Source: Liopterus haemorrhoidalis (taxonomy: Eukaryota; Arthropoda; Insecta; Coleoptera; Dytiscidae). From it: a stretch of 64,000 nucleotides of DNA. The notes under the pieces were generated by a model. The model made no database searches, was not told the DNA's origin, and was given only the letters and a program-made list of their open reading frames with translations. The stretch lies in the NCBI GenBank assembly GCA_963971575.1, contig OZ020611.1, positions 148,206,419-148,270,418 of the forward strand. Direction: 5' to 3'. Positions 34,384 to 45,721 of this stretch are shown here, in pieces; positions within the stretch are counted from its first letter, which is position 1; every line of letters starts with the position of its first letter. A program made the position numbers and the translations under genes.

Positions 34384-35083
34384 TTTTTACTTGCCCGACC
34401 TTAATATATAAGGGGCAAGTATTGTAATCGCGAAAATTTTCGATGTCGAGATTTTGACGGATGACCACGTTTCATGGTCCAGGGAATCCAAAAAACCTAT
34501 TTTCGAAGTGCCGTCCGTATGTGTGTGTGTGTGTGTGTGTGTGTCTGTCTGTGTGTATACACGATAACTCAAAAACGGTTTAACTTAAAGAGTTCGTTCT
34601 GGTACTAAAAAAATCTCCTATTAAATAGGAAGAACCCTATTGTTTTTTATGAAAATCGGTTGACTAGAAATGGAAGTTTACTCGTGTCGATTTTAATATT
34701 TTTGCGAATATTTAGCAACAGAAAAATATTTCGAAAAAATTTATTGAACAAAAGTTACTATAAATGCAATAACTAATAACTTTTATTTGAGACGTTTTTT
34801 GATAAAACGAAAAATTTCGAAAAATTATTGTAAAATTATTTAAAATTTTTCCAAGTCTCAATTTTTTCATACTTATATGTAACGTTTCCATGGTCATGAT
34901 AATTAATTCGTAACTAGTAAAGCAAGCCTTGGACAAAAATTTGTATAGAACATAATTTGATGTATTTTTGAAGATTTATCTAAATATTTAAAAAAATTTT
35001 TTTTTTTAGTTTACATTTTTTTTAAAATATTTTTTTTATGGGAGGGCAAGTCTAGCGGAGGTCTCCCTTCGCCACTGGTTAAA
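34384..35083. repeat. dispersed repeat family B, copy 2
   Basis: From TTTTTTACTTGCCCGACC to CTCCCTTCGCCACTGG; the copy at 46175-46901 is its inverse with the same end points. CTTGCCC and GGGGCAAG near one end form a hairpin. A (GT)n run at 34518-34543 lies inside. Non-coding; a degraded DNA element is likely. Confidence 0.8.
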
Positions 35084-35651
35084 ATGACATTTAAAGTCAT
35101 AATACAATATAATAGTAACCAAAATAACCAAATCTAGTTTGTCTGTACAAGAGCAAATACAATATACAGTCCTGTATATTGTTTTTATTTTTCTAAGGAC
35201 AAACAAGATCTGGTTATGTTGGTTAGTTTTATGCTGTGTAACTGGCTTTAGAGTCATCACTCTGTAAAACGGAATTCACATTTTTTTGTTATGCTCATTA
35301 AAATTATGATATCATTTTTCAACATGGTAGATGTCAAATGGGATGACATATTAATAATATGACTTTTTTGTAATACTAACATTACATACAATTTCAAAGG
35401 TGCAAACTTCTTTTTTTACAAAAGTAAAAACAGTATGCCGTAAGGCGGGATGTTTTTGCACATGTGCAATGAAGTTGGGTTTTGTTTTTATCGTGTCATT
35501 GTGTGCGCTATTTTGACAGTTTGTTCTGTCGTAATATTTACGTGACAGCAGCGCCAACTACTCCGTCCTTAAAAAAAATAGAAAATAGTGTGTGTGTATG
35601 TTGTATACTATTTTAGTATTACAAATAACTTTAAAAAAAAAATTAAGTAAG

Positions 35652-36091
35652 TTGTTATGGCAAGTGAAGTTCCGGAATACGTGTCGTTATATGAATCCTC
35701 CGAGACTCGAACCGATGATAAAAGAGCTAAGAAGAAAACTCGGAAGTGGTCTCGAGAGAATATTTTCGAAAATGATGCGGATGCTCAAAGTTTCATTGAT
35801 TTGGAAGGATGTTGGAGTATCAGATACACAAACCAAAATGAACAGGGTAAAAAGGTTTCTTTCCGATGCAACTTAGTTAAGAAGAAAGGTCCACAATGCG
35901 AAGCTGCATTACAATTACATTATGATTCCACTAGTTTTCGAGTTTTTCTTTTACGTGCTGGGAAACATACACATAATGAAGTTGGTATCAGTACTTGGGG
36001 TATCGACAATACAACAAATATTTTACCCACTGGACAAAGGCGAAAACGGGGGCGCCCACAAAAAGCAAAAAAGGCTTTTTTTGTGCAGTGA
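35652..36091 (+). CDS. alternative 3' exon: FLYWCH/WRKY-GCM1-like zinc finger and AT-hook
   Basis: Proposed terminal coding exon of the BTB gene. Acceptor AG at 35650-35651; the first codon is G+TT and the frame runs through ATG at 35657 to a stop at 36089-36091. The isoform would have 146 residues after the shared 215. Counting from the internal Met, FRCNLVKKKGPQCEAALQL and HTH give Cys71, Cys81, His104 and His106, a CX9CX22HXH finger of the kind in MULE transposases and in mod(mdg4) isoforms. RRKRGRPQK near residue 130 is an AT-hook. GGTAAG follows the stop, with a TTTTTCAG acceptor at 36150 and AATAAA at 36224, so the 3' UTR appears spliced. The acceptor is weak; an independent gene starting at 35657 is the alternative. 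Confidence 0.7.
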
Positions 36092-36092
36092 G

Positions 36093-36150
36093 GTAAGAAG
36101 ATTTCTAAATTTATTTTTTTAATAATAATATATATTTTCATATTTTTCAG
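36093..36150 (+). other. intron in the 3' UTR of the zinc-finger exon
   Basis: Donor GTAAGA directly after the stop codon region, acceptor ATATTTTTCAG at 36150, then about 75 bp to AATAAA (36224-36229). Confidence 0.6.
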
Positions 36151-36299
36151 GTTCACATTTTAAATTTTTCACTTTTGTTGAATTATAAAAATTATTTGAA
36201 ATCTGTAATTAAAAAATTGAAGTAATAAAGTGCATATATTAAAAATAAATTGATTTTTATTGCTGGAGAATTTTTTGTTGTTAGAGCTGCATTTAAATA

Positions 36300-36590
36300 A
36301 TAGTACTGCTTTTTTTATTGCGCATTTAATATTTTTTACTGTCCGTTTTAATATTTATTTTCTACTGCCCATAAATTACTGGGGGTCTATTCAGTAACTT
36401 GCTGACGGTCCCTTTTACACTGTCTTTACACTGTAAAAAGGATTAGAATAGACCCCCCTCAATATACTTTTTATACTGCCAATTTTCATTTTCAAATACT
36501 GCTCAATAATACTGCTTGTTGGTTTATTGTAATAACTGCCACTTTATCCTTTTTTACCTGCAAAATTAATTTATAATACTGCCTCTAATT
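36300..36590 (-). repeat. array of TTTTTACTGC motifs, inverse of 33765-33985
   Basis: TACTGCTTTTTTTATTGC, TTTTTTACTGTCC, TTTTCTACTGCCC, TTTTATACTGCC, AATACTGC and AATACTGCC follow at irregular spacing, opposite in orientation to the array at 33.8 kb. Confidence 0.65.
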
Positions 36591-36823
36591 TTTGTTTTAA
36601 TTATTATTTAAGTAAACTGGTCTTCCGAATAACTTGTTATGCATGGGGATCTTGAGAACGAAAAGAGTTACGAGGTCGGTTAAATTAGACCAAAGTCCTT
36701 TAAGGGACCATTTTAACGATGTGTTTGTTCTAAAAAAATATATAAGTTACTAGATATGAACGAAAATGTAAATTGTCCAGTTTTTAATATTTGCTCACAA
36801 CTTCGAAAATTAATATACAGTAG

Positions 36824-37693
36824 AACCACAGTATAATACAGTATTCCGACTCTTGTCGGAACCTTTGATGTTCGTGTACCATATTTTCGTGACCTCGAGC
36901 TACCTAGTCCTACCCAGGATGCTAAAGAACGATACAAACTATTATGCGTATAGATACGGACGAAGCTTTATATGACAACTGACGAATTGGGTGAAAGTTA
37001 TCTCTATGGTGACAGTAAATAAGTGTAAAAATTAAATTAGGTTATAAATGAAATAATTGAAAATTATGAAGATTTGCACTAAACAGGGAATTAGTTACAA
37101 AATGAAATTTAATTTTAAAATTTTTAATTAAGAATTTTGCATTTTATGTCTCTAAAATGAATTTTAAAAATATTATGCAAAAACTATTGGAAAGTAGTAT
37201 AACAATAAAGTAGGAAAATTACTTAAATATAAAATAATATTTAATATTTTTTAATTTATTCACGCAAAACTTCGCGTCCTACCCAGGATACACGCATGCG
37301 CATGAATAATCTGGTACAGAAAAACGGTCGAGTGAAACTACAGTATATACTGTGGCAGAACCTCTATTATCCAGACCTCGATTATCCGGATTCTTTTAAA
37401 CGAGGAAATTATTTTACGAATCCAATGTGTTACGCCGCTGTGTACCGGTTTTCACGTCAAGACGTTTCTGGACGTGGAATTTAAATATTCATATGTTCAT
37501 AATTTTGATAACGATACATTTTGATAGTGATTTTGATAATATAACTGGGGCGATAAACATGTAGTTCGTTTGTTATAATCAAGCGCTAAATACATAGTAA
37601 TTATATGTTTTGTGTCACGGGATTTTTTTTTTTTTGTTCGTTATAAGGGAGAGTTCGTTAAATCTGGGGTGCATTATATCCGAGTTCATCTGT
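36824..37693. mobile_element. possible pogo/Tigger-like remnant
   Basis: TACAGTAGAACCACAGTATA at the left resembles the inverse of the right end (TATATCCGAGTTCATCTGTA). In between, 37350-37400 has GCAGAACCTCTATTATCC and CGATTATCCGGA, phrases frequent in pogo-like ends. No transposase. Confidence 0.4.
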
Positions 37694-37889
37694 ATTATAC
37701 TTATTTATTATTTTTTTGTTACCAAACAATTGTTTGTTAATTTATTTAATCTAAATATGCAGTATTAGAAAAGTCTATATTAACTGAATATTATTATTTA
37801 TGTATTAATATGTTTAATGTATAAATTTAATTTTAAGTGTATTAATAATTATTATTGGCTGAATTAATGTGATATATATATATATATAT

Positions 37890-38467
37890 ATATATACAGC
37901 ATGATCCAAGAAATTGGATTCAAATGGAAAACTTTTTTATTGTCAATTTTACGAAAAAAAGTCACTCCTCAAAAAACTCCTACTGTGTCTCAAACTTCCA
38001 AAAACGTCATCAAATTTGTTTTACGTAGTATATGGAAAAATTTGAAAATTTTCATTTTTGTGGAAAATTAACTTTTAAACACTGTCTTACAGGAAGTGAA
38101 AATTGTGAACGGACCTCATCCAACAGCAATATCATAGCCTGTCTTTGTAAAAGGGGCATATTATCCAAAATGTTAATAAATGAATTTTGTAAGAAATTGT
38201 AAAAAAAAAAAAGGTCCAAATTAAATGTTTTTCCATAAGACCACACTAAACATTAATTTTTTGTGAATATTGACTTTCAATATGTAAGCATTTAATAACC
38301 CAGATTTTCATCAGATTCTGAACACCCTGTATTACGTATAACAAATTTGACAACGTTTTTGAGGGTTTGAGACAAAGCAGGAGTTTTTTTGAAGAGTGAC
38401 TTTTTTTCGAAAAAATGGTAATAAAAAAGTTTTCCATTTGAATCCAATTTCTTGGATCACGGTATAT
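37890..38467. mobile_element. MITE with long terminal inverted repeats
   Basis: TGATCCAAGAAATTGGATTC at the left and GAATCCAATTTCTTGGATCA at the right. The inversion continues inward for over 100 bp with some gaps (TTTTCCATTTG, AAAAAAGTCACTC, GACAACGTTTTTGAGG). No coding region. Confidence 0.8.
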
Positions 38468-38856
38468 GAGTGAGTGAAAATATTTATATATATGTTTTCG
38501 AACGGTTACAATTAATGCATGTTCTCAAGAATTCTTATTCTTAAAGATATGTTAGAACCTTTCTTTAGAATGTTTACAATAGATTATTCTAATTATAGTA
38601 CAAACATTTAACTCTTTTTAAAACATAATTTGGAGGTGGAGGGTTTGATTTATTAGACAGTTTGATTGGTAAATATAAGATCGAAGTGAGGTCTAATAAG
38701 TGGTATTTTCTACGTTCTTTTTATCATCTTATAGATATGAATTTTTTAATTCCTGGTTACTGTATAAGCTCGTTAAATCTAACAAAGCTGATAGTTCGAA
38801 ATGTATGTAACTAGCAGTCTTTCGGACCAAAATTGGTCAAGAATTCTGTCTTACAG

Positions 38857-39098
38857 GTGAACAACTTACGTTGGATTTGGAAAGAGAAATACAAAATAAG
38901 AAAAAGAGAAATTCGTCTAATGTTCCTCCCAAGAGCGTACGCCAGGATCAATTATCACACTGGCCGAATTGGATGGAAAATAGACAAAGATGTAAATTTC
39001 CTAAATGTAAGGGGTATACATATGTTCAGTGTGAAAAATGTGCTTTGGCCCTTTGCTTTAATAAGTCAAAAAAATGTTTTAAAAATTTCCACATGTAA
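38857..39098 (+). CDS. alternative 3' exon: piggyBac-type zinc ribbon 1
   Basis: Proposed terminal exon of the BTB gene. A clear acceptor, TTCTGTCTTACAG, ends at 38856; the first codon is G+GT, and 80 residues follow to the stop at 39096-39098. The start EQLTLDLEREIQNKKKR is basic and helical. Then comes LSHWPNWMENRQRCKFPKC, the usual entry to the piggyBac C-terminal cysteine-rich domain, and YVQCEKCALALCFNKSKKC plus FKNFH. Spacing: CX4C, CX2C, two more Cys, final His. In piggyBac transposases this domain binds sequences in the transposon ends. No DDE catalytic region lies upstream, so this is not a transposon remnant with its own open frame. Predicted isoform: 295 residues. Confidence 0.82.
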
Positions 39099-40496
39099 AC
39101 ATGCTTCACACTAGGCAGGTCTAATATATTCTTGTTTCTTTTTAATTTAAGAGAATACAGGGTGTTTTAAATTGCTCACCATTACTATCTCGAGAACTAT
39201 AAGAGCTACGAGGTTGCTTAAATCAGCCAACAAATACTATTTTACAGGAAATTATCAATGAGTGAAGCAATTTTTTATTTCGATCCGTGGTTCTCAAAGT
39301 ACGTTGTTCAACTTTCTTATTTTAAATAACACTCATTTTATTCTTACTTATTCGATAGAGTGGTTCTATTCTAATTAAAATAAGAAATTAGAAGAAATCC
39401 GAATTTACTGTTGTGAAGAAAAATGTTATAAAATTATTGTATCTATACTGTATATAGTGTATAAATTTGTATTTAACTATATAAATGACTTTAATAATTG
39501 TTGTTGGATATATGCTACGATACACAGCAAAAGATTTCGTTAAACCGGTTAAAATAGGTATTAAATATTGACAATTTAGATATCGTTCTGGAACGAAAAA
39601 AAAAAAAAAAAAGTCAAATTCTTGTTTTCGATTCCGTTCCGTTATCATTCTTTGCTTAAAAATAAAGCTGATGCAGCTTTGTCACATATAATAATAATAA
39701 TAATAGTTAATCAAAAATCTGTACAGACCAAGGTTCATCATGAACTATGTTCAATAAATACGTTCAGGAGAGACGAAAAACTTATAGAATACTGCAGACA
39801 TATTTTTACAAACAATTCTTTTTAATTGTCTTAGTATTATGATTATCTACCAATAGAGGGTATCAGATCAAATATTGGTAGCAGGATTACATCAAAAAAA
39901 GTCTTTAAGTTTGGTTTTGACGGGTTTTGCAACAAAATGGTGCTTTCAATCCAGAAAAAGGAGGCTTTTGTTGTTGCACTATATTTTTACGGCTGCATTT
40001 TGGAATTGTCTTTTTAATTAATACACTAATATCATCCATTGTTACTCTTAATAATAATACAACAATAATGAATATTCAACAAGTCTACTATGCTCTACCA
40101 ACTGATTCAAACATAACCTCCAGACAGCAGACATCATGCTTGATCGCTATTTGTCAATTTGAACAAGGCAGATTTTGAAAACAATTTTTTGTACACATAG
40201 CGGATTTGCACTCACAACCATGTTTTGGATAGCTATTTTATACTCTACTAACTGGATTTTGCACTCTTATTCTGTTCACCATAGAGAGAAGAATGGCGTG
40301 CATAACTCATTTTTTTAAAAAGTGGCTTTGGCGGTTTTTGCAATTTGACCCCTCATATGTACAATTGCAAAATAAAGAAATACTTGCAAATAATAATTCA
40401 CTATTATTTTATAAAGTATGGTGTATCCTGTATTCCTGTATAACAAAAATCAAAAGTTTTGAACTAATGACGCTAATATTTCGTTTGATTCCAAAG
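39099..40496 (+). other. inter-exon region, no further exon seen
   Basis: A/T-rich, with an ATA/AAT run near 39690 and many short frames lacking Cys-rich motifs. Phrases near 39190 resemble those near 36640, probably degraded MITE pieces. Confidence 0.45.
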
Positions 40497-40684
40497 ATCC
40501 TACATCACACTTTTTGGAAAAGATACCGTTACCGGATAACTATCAACGAACGAGCTACTATTTACGCTGCAGGGAGTGTTCAAAATATAAAAAAAGAAGC
40601 AACACATCATGGAGGTGCAAAACCTGTGCCAACAAACCTCCACTGTGTGCAGGAAAATGTTTTGAGGATTTTCATAGAAGGTGA
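40497..40684 (+). CDS. alternative 3' exon: piggyBac-type zinc ribbon 2
   Basis: Proposed terminal exon of the BTB gene. The acceptor TTTGATTCCAAAG ends at 40496; the first codon is G+AT and 62 residues follow to TGA at 40682-40684. PTSHFLEKIPLPDNYQRTS is the usual lead-in; YYLRCRECSKYKK, WRCKTCANKPPLC and AGKCFEDFHRR complete the zinc ribbon (CX2C, CX2C, CX3C, His). The exon lacks an ATG and is overlapped by a longer meaningless frame (40293-40739), so simple ORF finding would miss it. AATAAA at 40782-40787 offers a polyadenylation signal. Predicted isoform: 277 residues. The acceptor is only moderately pyrimidine-rich. Confidence 0.8.
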
Positions 40685-41859
40685 ACTTCTCATTTTGGAT
40701 TGTAAACATATGTTTACAAAATATGTTAGGTTATGTTAGTGTTATGATCTTTCTAAATTGCTTGAATATGTTTCCAAAAATAATAAATAATTATTATTGT
40801 GTATAAATTATTTATTTAATATTAATTTTTATATCAATTTTAAAAGAGTGTTGCTACGTAACAGAAAATGGATTGAAATTATATGCCAGCTTGTAGAACT
40901 TGCAGTGTAACATACACAATGCTAACGAAACACTGAATCTATTAATTATTTCACATTTAAATTTTTCAAAATCATTAAAAATGTTAGGTGTATGTTAATT
41001 AAAAAATACTCTATATTGTTTTAATATAGTAAATCGGGCTTTATTTAGAGCTTGATTTTTAAATATTAAACAAAATATTACCTTGACATATGATATAACA
41101 ATTCAAATAAAAATTTGATATTTCAAACATAAATTTACATATTTTGGGCAGATTAGCTAACATTAAGGAAATCACTTAATATTCCAAATGTAGGCAGATA
41201 ACATTGAAAAATAAATTACTGTCTAGTTCCGCACGAAGCTAAGAAGTGAATTATAGGTCATTTATTTGCTTTAAGCGGAACTAAATGGAAATTTCGTTCT
41301 TTTAGGTTGTCACGAGAAAAAGGGACCTTGCTTGGCTTATTTCATGATTCACGTTGGTATGCTAAAAGTTAAAATTCCAACAGTGAAACCATGTAAACGA
41401 ATGATATTTGTTATAAAATATAATACATTTTTACATATTTTCGGACAAAAAAATAAATAAATGGGAAATTTTTATTAAGAATGACAAAATTCAAAATTTA
41501 ATGAAAAGGATATTTTATAATAAGGACAAAATAACTAGATCAGGTTTGTCCTTACAAAAAAGAAAACAGTGTAGGCTATTCCAAACCTTTAAGCGGAACC
41601 AAATTTTCATTTTTCTAAGTAGTCAGGAGCTGTCTTTATAACGTTTGAAGCTTTTTCTATACAAAATGATGATTTCCTGAACAAAAATGAACTTATTTTT
41701 TGTGACGGATAAAATATGGTGTTCTCTCGTAAAATTTGTTCTAAGAGCCGAAAATGACCTCAGATTTTTTCTATCACCCATCATTTTTTTTGTTATGAAG
41801 TATTGTTGGTTTCTAACGAAATATAGCGATAAACGTATTATTATTATTAATTTTAACTT
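40685..41859 (+). other. inter-exon region with MITE family F pieces
   Basis: GCTTTAAGCGGAACTAAATG (41269) and GGCTATTCCAAACCTTTAAG (41575) belong to family F. The rest is A/T-rich without exons. Confidence 0.45.
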
Positions 41860-42470
41860 ACCTCAAAATGTTGTTTTTGATATTTTACGTCGATATTTTA
41901 TTTCTGAGGCATCCAGTAATGTCCAGCAGTAATCAGCAAGCAAAATTCGGACTCTATTTACCTTGATATAGCTTTTCCATAGCGGAAATGTCTTGGTGGA
42001 ACCGTTCCCCATGTTCATCACTTACTGCACCCAGATCTTCTGGGAAGTTATCGAGATGAGAGTCTAGAAAGTGAATTTTTAAAAACATCCTGTATCCTAT
42101 TTCTTTGTAGGCATTAAGTAGTTCAGCTCTCACATTTTCAATAAAATTTGAAAACACTGTTTTAAAAGCTCTGCAAGCTCTTATTTCATTTAGCATGCTG
42201 TCAAATACATCATCTTTTATTATTTCTCCCATTTGTGGGTCAACAAATATGCTCTCTTTAATTTTTGATTCACTAATTCTCGGAAAGTTTTCTTCAAAAA
42301 TTGTCTTCCGATTCGATCCATTGCTTTAACGAAATTATTCATTAAGCCCAATTTAATATGGAAAGGTGGGAAAAATACGTTTTTGGGATCGACCAGTGGT
42401 TCATTTCTAACGTTTTTTAGTCCCGGAGTTAGTGCTTGATGTAGTGGCCTCTCCTTGTGTATAGTGAATT
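41860..42470 (-). pseudogene. fragment of a multicopy arthropod protein family (HGERFHQDI motif)
   Basis: Minus strand from about 42470. Segments in order: TPGLKNVRNEPLVDPKNVFF, PPFHIKLGLMNNFVKAMDR, then after a frame change MGEIIKDDVFDSMLNEIRAC, MFLKIHFLDSHLDNFPEDLG and AVSDEHGERFHQDISAMEKL, then after another change LLADYCWTLLDASEIKYRRK. I recognise the signature as that of a family of unknown function present in many copies in arthropod genomes and probably linked to mobile DNA. Frameshifts and a stop after YQGK show it is dead. It lies antisense inside the BTB locus. Confidence 0.7.
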
Positions 42471-42953
42471 ACTTACAGCTCAAAAAAGTTACTAGTGACG
42501 AGTAACGATATAGAAAATGCAACAGTTTCGGATACCTGTAGTTTACTAATAGACGTAATCTATTTTTAAACATACTTTTAGACCTGATAAATAAAAATAA
42601 ACTGATCTTAACCACTTGTGTAAAGTCACTGCAGATACATATCGTGAAATGAAGCAATATGTAAATGTTGCTTATAGCAAAATATAAATTTGCCTGTTAC
42701 AGAAAATCTATGGGTGATAAAAAAAATTCACTTTTCAAATTTGTTTTTATCGTATCAAAATACATCAGAAATACCCAAAAAATTGATGTGAAGTGTGAAT
42801 ATTCAAACATTTCAGGGTTTCGCAGGTATATAATAAGTGAAGGCGGTATGCTGAGTGTGTAGGACAAATTTTACTTTGTAGTAATCACGGCAAAATGAAC
42901 GATATTTTTAAAATAATTTATCGTCTGTTAATCATATAATAAGATAATTATTA

Positions 42954-43708
42954 AATTTACGCTCTTAAAAATTAAATACAACATTTGTCAAAATATAACT
43001 AGAATTTTGACAAAATAATTTCAACATAATAAAAATGCAAAAAAAAAACAAAAAATAAAATTCACTCACAGTACTCGAACTCGAAACCCTTCGTTTACCA
43101 GCGAGTTTTAGCTTACGACACCAGTGCTCTAACCAATAACGCCATCGTACGCCTTGCATGTGAGTGTCTTACATTGGTATAACTTTTGTACTTTGTGAAC
43201 CAAAAACCACAAAAAATGCGTTATTTTCCGAAAACATAATCTGATCAAAAATTCCTGTTGTACTATTTCGGTTCACACCAATATACATTACTTAGATTTT
43301 TTTTAGATTTTTAGTTTAAACCATCTGGGGCTACAGGGTGTGGGGCAAAATTTTTTTTTGCACAATTTTGGCAAAAATCGCATCAAAATAATTTATTTTT
43401 CAAAAATAAAAATTTGTTCGTTAATCCATGTACTAAGGGCTTTCATTTGATACCCTACTCATAATTTAAAAAAAATATTTTAGTTTTCGATGAGCACATA
43501 TTTGTTTATATTTTTAGGGGGGTATGTTTTTTAGATGTTTTAGTATTTTTCCTATGTGCGGGTCAAAGAGTTGTATAAGCATACCAAATTTCAACTCTCT
43601 AGGTTTAGCCGTTTGGCTGCAATTTTTACCGAACAGACAGACAGACAGACAGACAGACGACAAAATGACGGTATAAGGGTTTTTTGGTCATACCTACAAT
43701 ACCCTAAA
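42954..43708 (-). repeat. dispersed repeat family A, copy 3
   Basis: Inverse of the order at 12821-13560: AAATTTACGCTCTTAAAAAT, ATAACTAGAATTTTGAC, a tRNA-like block at about 43075-43160 (minus strand: TTATTGGTTAGAGCACTGG ... TTTCGAGTTCGAGTACTG), CCTATGTGCGGGTCAAAGAG, CTAGGTTTAGCCGTTTGGC, (ACAG)n and CTACAATACCCTA. The tRNA-like block is best preserved here. Confidence 0.78.
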
Positions 43709-44250
43709 AATGCCATGTCACAAATAGTGTGTTTATCAGTGATATTTTTTAATACAAATTCAAGAAATTTAAAAAGATCGTTAACATTTATTTCGTCTTA
43801 ATAAAATAGATGGCTATGAAATTAAGTTCACAAAATGTAAAAATATGGAGCATTTTAAAAATTTAGAAAGGTTTGACATGGTATATTTGTTATCAGAGTA
43901 ACTCTAGTGTTAACCGCGCAATTATTTTTGGATTTATATCCTAAAAGAAAGCAACCAGATCTGATGATGTATCGACATTAATAATAATTTCGCTTAAATT
44001 AACTTTTGTGTAAACAACTCGTAACTTTAGGTACTATGAATATAAATTGAATATGAAAGAAGGTCTATTTTATTCCCTAGAGATGAATCTGCCACTTTGA
44101 CCTCGCAAAAGAGGACATGGAAGTTTTTTTTTTTCTGTTCTATCTATTCTTATCACTTATCAATGTTCGTAGTCGTAAACAGTTGGTTTATTTATAACGA
44201 CTTGCATCATACAAAACAATCCCTAATTGAATTTCTTTTTACCTTATCAG

Positions 44251-44516
44251 AAGAAATGATTGAAAAAGGAACAGAAATAACCAAAGTTCATTTGAAGAAA
44301 GGAAATGCGGCCCATATTTCCGCGGGGTGGACCCGTCCATCTTTGGTGGCAAAACAAATGAAGAATATTGGAGAACATCTTCCTATTGAAGTAGGGAAAA
44401 GGAAGAGATGTGTGAGGTGCTCCCGAGTTGGTAAAGAAAAGAGAACTACCACAGTTTGTCTAACGTGTCAAGTTGGATTATGCAAATTTTGTTTCACTCC
44501 ATTCCATACACCTTAA
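44251..44516 (+). CDS. alternative 3' exon: piggyBac-type zinc ribbon 3
   Basis: Proposed terminal exon of the BTB gene. A strong acceptor, TTTCTTTTTACCTTATCAG, ends at 44250; the first codon is G+AA and 88 residues follow to the stop at 44514-44516. EEMIEKGTEITKVHLKKGNA and WTRPSLVAKQMKNIGEHLP lead into KRKRCVRCSRVGKEKR, TTVCLTCQVGLCKFCF and TPFH: CX2C, CX2C, CX2C, His, the most regular ribbon of the five. AATAAA at 44549-44554 lies just 33 bp after the stop. Predicted isoform: 303 residues. The frame is also open upstream of the acceptor (from 44097) but that stretch is hydrophobic and phenylalanine-rich like translated intron. Confidence 0.85.
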
Positions 44517-44849
44517 TTGTATATTGTAAGTTTTTTGTTTGTATTTTAAATAAAAAGTACGTACATAAAACCATTTCCATACCCGTTGGAACATACTTAA
44601 ATAATAATTGTCACGTTGACCACGTGGCTTTCATATCTATGGCAGGTGGTCTAAAAACTTATGTACCTTCTCTGCCCTTATGCGACACTTAGGCGCTGGG
44701 AACTTATTATTATTATTGTTGAGCAACATAGTTTGCCTTAAAACAGGTATGACCAAATTACGGCCAGCAGGGTGCATTTATGTGACCGCGTAGCAATTTC
44801 CTATTTTTTTTTTGTTGTCAGATCGTTTAATAATGAAGGTAACTCCTGA

Positions 44850-45500
44850 AATGGACTTCCTTTTTTTGTGCACGTCAGATTTTTTAGACTGCTTTTTTTG
44901 CTCGTCAGATCTTCTGCACCCGTTTTTTTTTTTTTGATCTTTTCAACTTTTTTACTCGTCAGTGCTTTTGAACTTTCTTTTTTTTTTGCTCGTCCCTTCT
45001 TTTGAACTTCCTTATTTTCTCGTCAGATTTTTTGCATATCTTTTTGTTTTGCACGTAATATCTTTTGGACTTCCTTTATTTTTGCACGTCAGATCTTTTG
45101 AAGTTCCTTTCTTTACACGTCAGATCTTTTAGACGTCTTTTTTTTACTAATCACACATTTGGACTTCCTTTTTGTACTAGTCAGATCTTTCGTATTTCCT
45201 TTTTTTTTTTGCTCGTCAGATCTTTTAGACTACCTTTTTTTGTTCGTCAGATTTTTGAACTTCATGTTTTGCTCGTCAGATCTTTTTAACTTCCTTTCTA
45301 TTTTGCTCGTCAGGTCTTCAGGGTTTCCTAATTTTTATTTTTGATTGTCGATTCGCAACAGTGCCATATCAACTCGTTAATTCTCTTGAACTTCCCTTTT
45401 TTGTTTGTCATATCTCTTGAACTTCCTTTATTTTTGTTCGACAGATCTTTTGTACTGCCTTTTTTGCCAGTCTGCTCGTGAAGTTTTTTGTATATGTCTC
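44850..45500. repeat. T-rich minisatellite, GCTCGTCAGATCTTTTGAAC type
   Basis: About 18 degenerate units of roughly 30-40 bp: a T-run, then GCTCGTCAGATCTTTTGAAC and TTCC. Frames through it look like FFLLVRSF repeats and are artefacts. Confidence 0.85.
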
Positions 45501-45721
45501 TTTTTGTAATACGAAACTAGATCTGGTTACTTTGATAACTGTTGTGGTGTAAATAGACTTTTGTGGAACCATGTGAACTTGTAAATCTGGCTTTTAAATT
45601 TTTGGTTAAGTTTCATTATACTGGGCTTATAGTCACTCAAAAACTACATGTCAGATACCAAATTGACATGTCAAAATTGTGATTGACGTATCTAATATTT
45701 TGAATACATATACTAGTATTA

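Larger units (their letters stand above)
33223..35651 (+). other. intron between the common exon and the first 3' exon
   Basis: About 2.4 kb filled with repeats: an AAT run near 33465, the CAGTAAAAA array (33765-33985), MITE F (34002-34190), repeat family B (34384-35083) and an inverted pair around 35115-35225 (AACCAAATCTAG / GATCTGGTTATG). No extra exon recognised. Confidence 0.55.

Noticed and set aside
40293..40739. 148-residue plus-strand frame as a gene
   Set aside because: The conserved zinc ribbon lies in a different frame of the same DNA; this frame has no recognisable domain.
45065..45344. Repeated FFLLVRSF-type hydrophobic frames as membrane peptides
   Set aside because: Translation of the T-rich minisatellite; units vary in length and shift frame.
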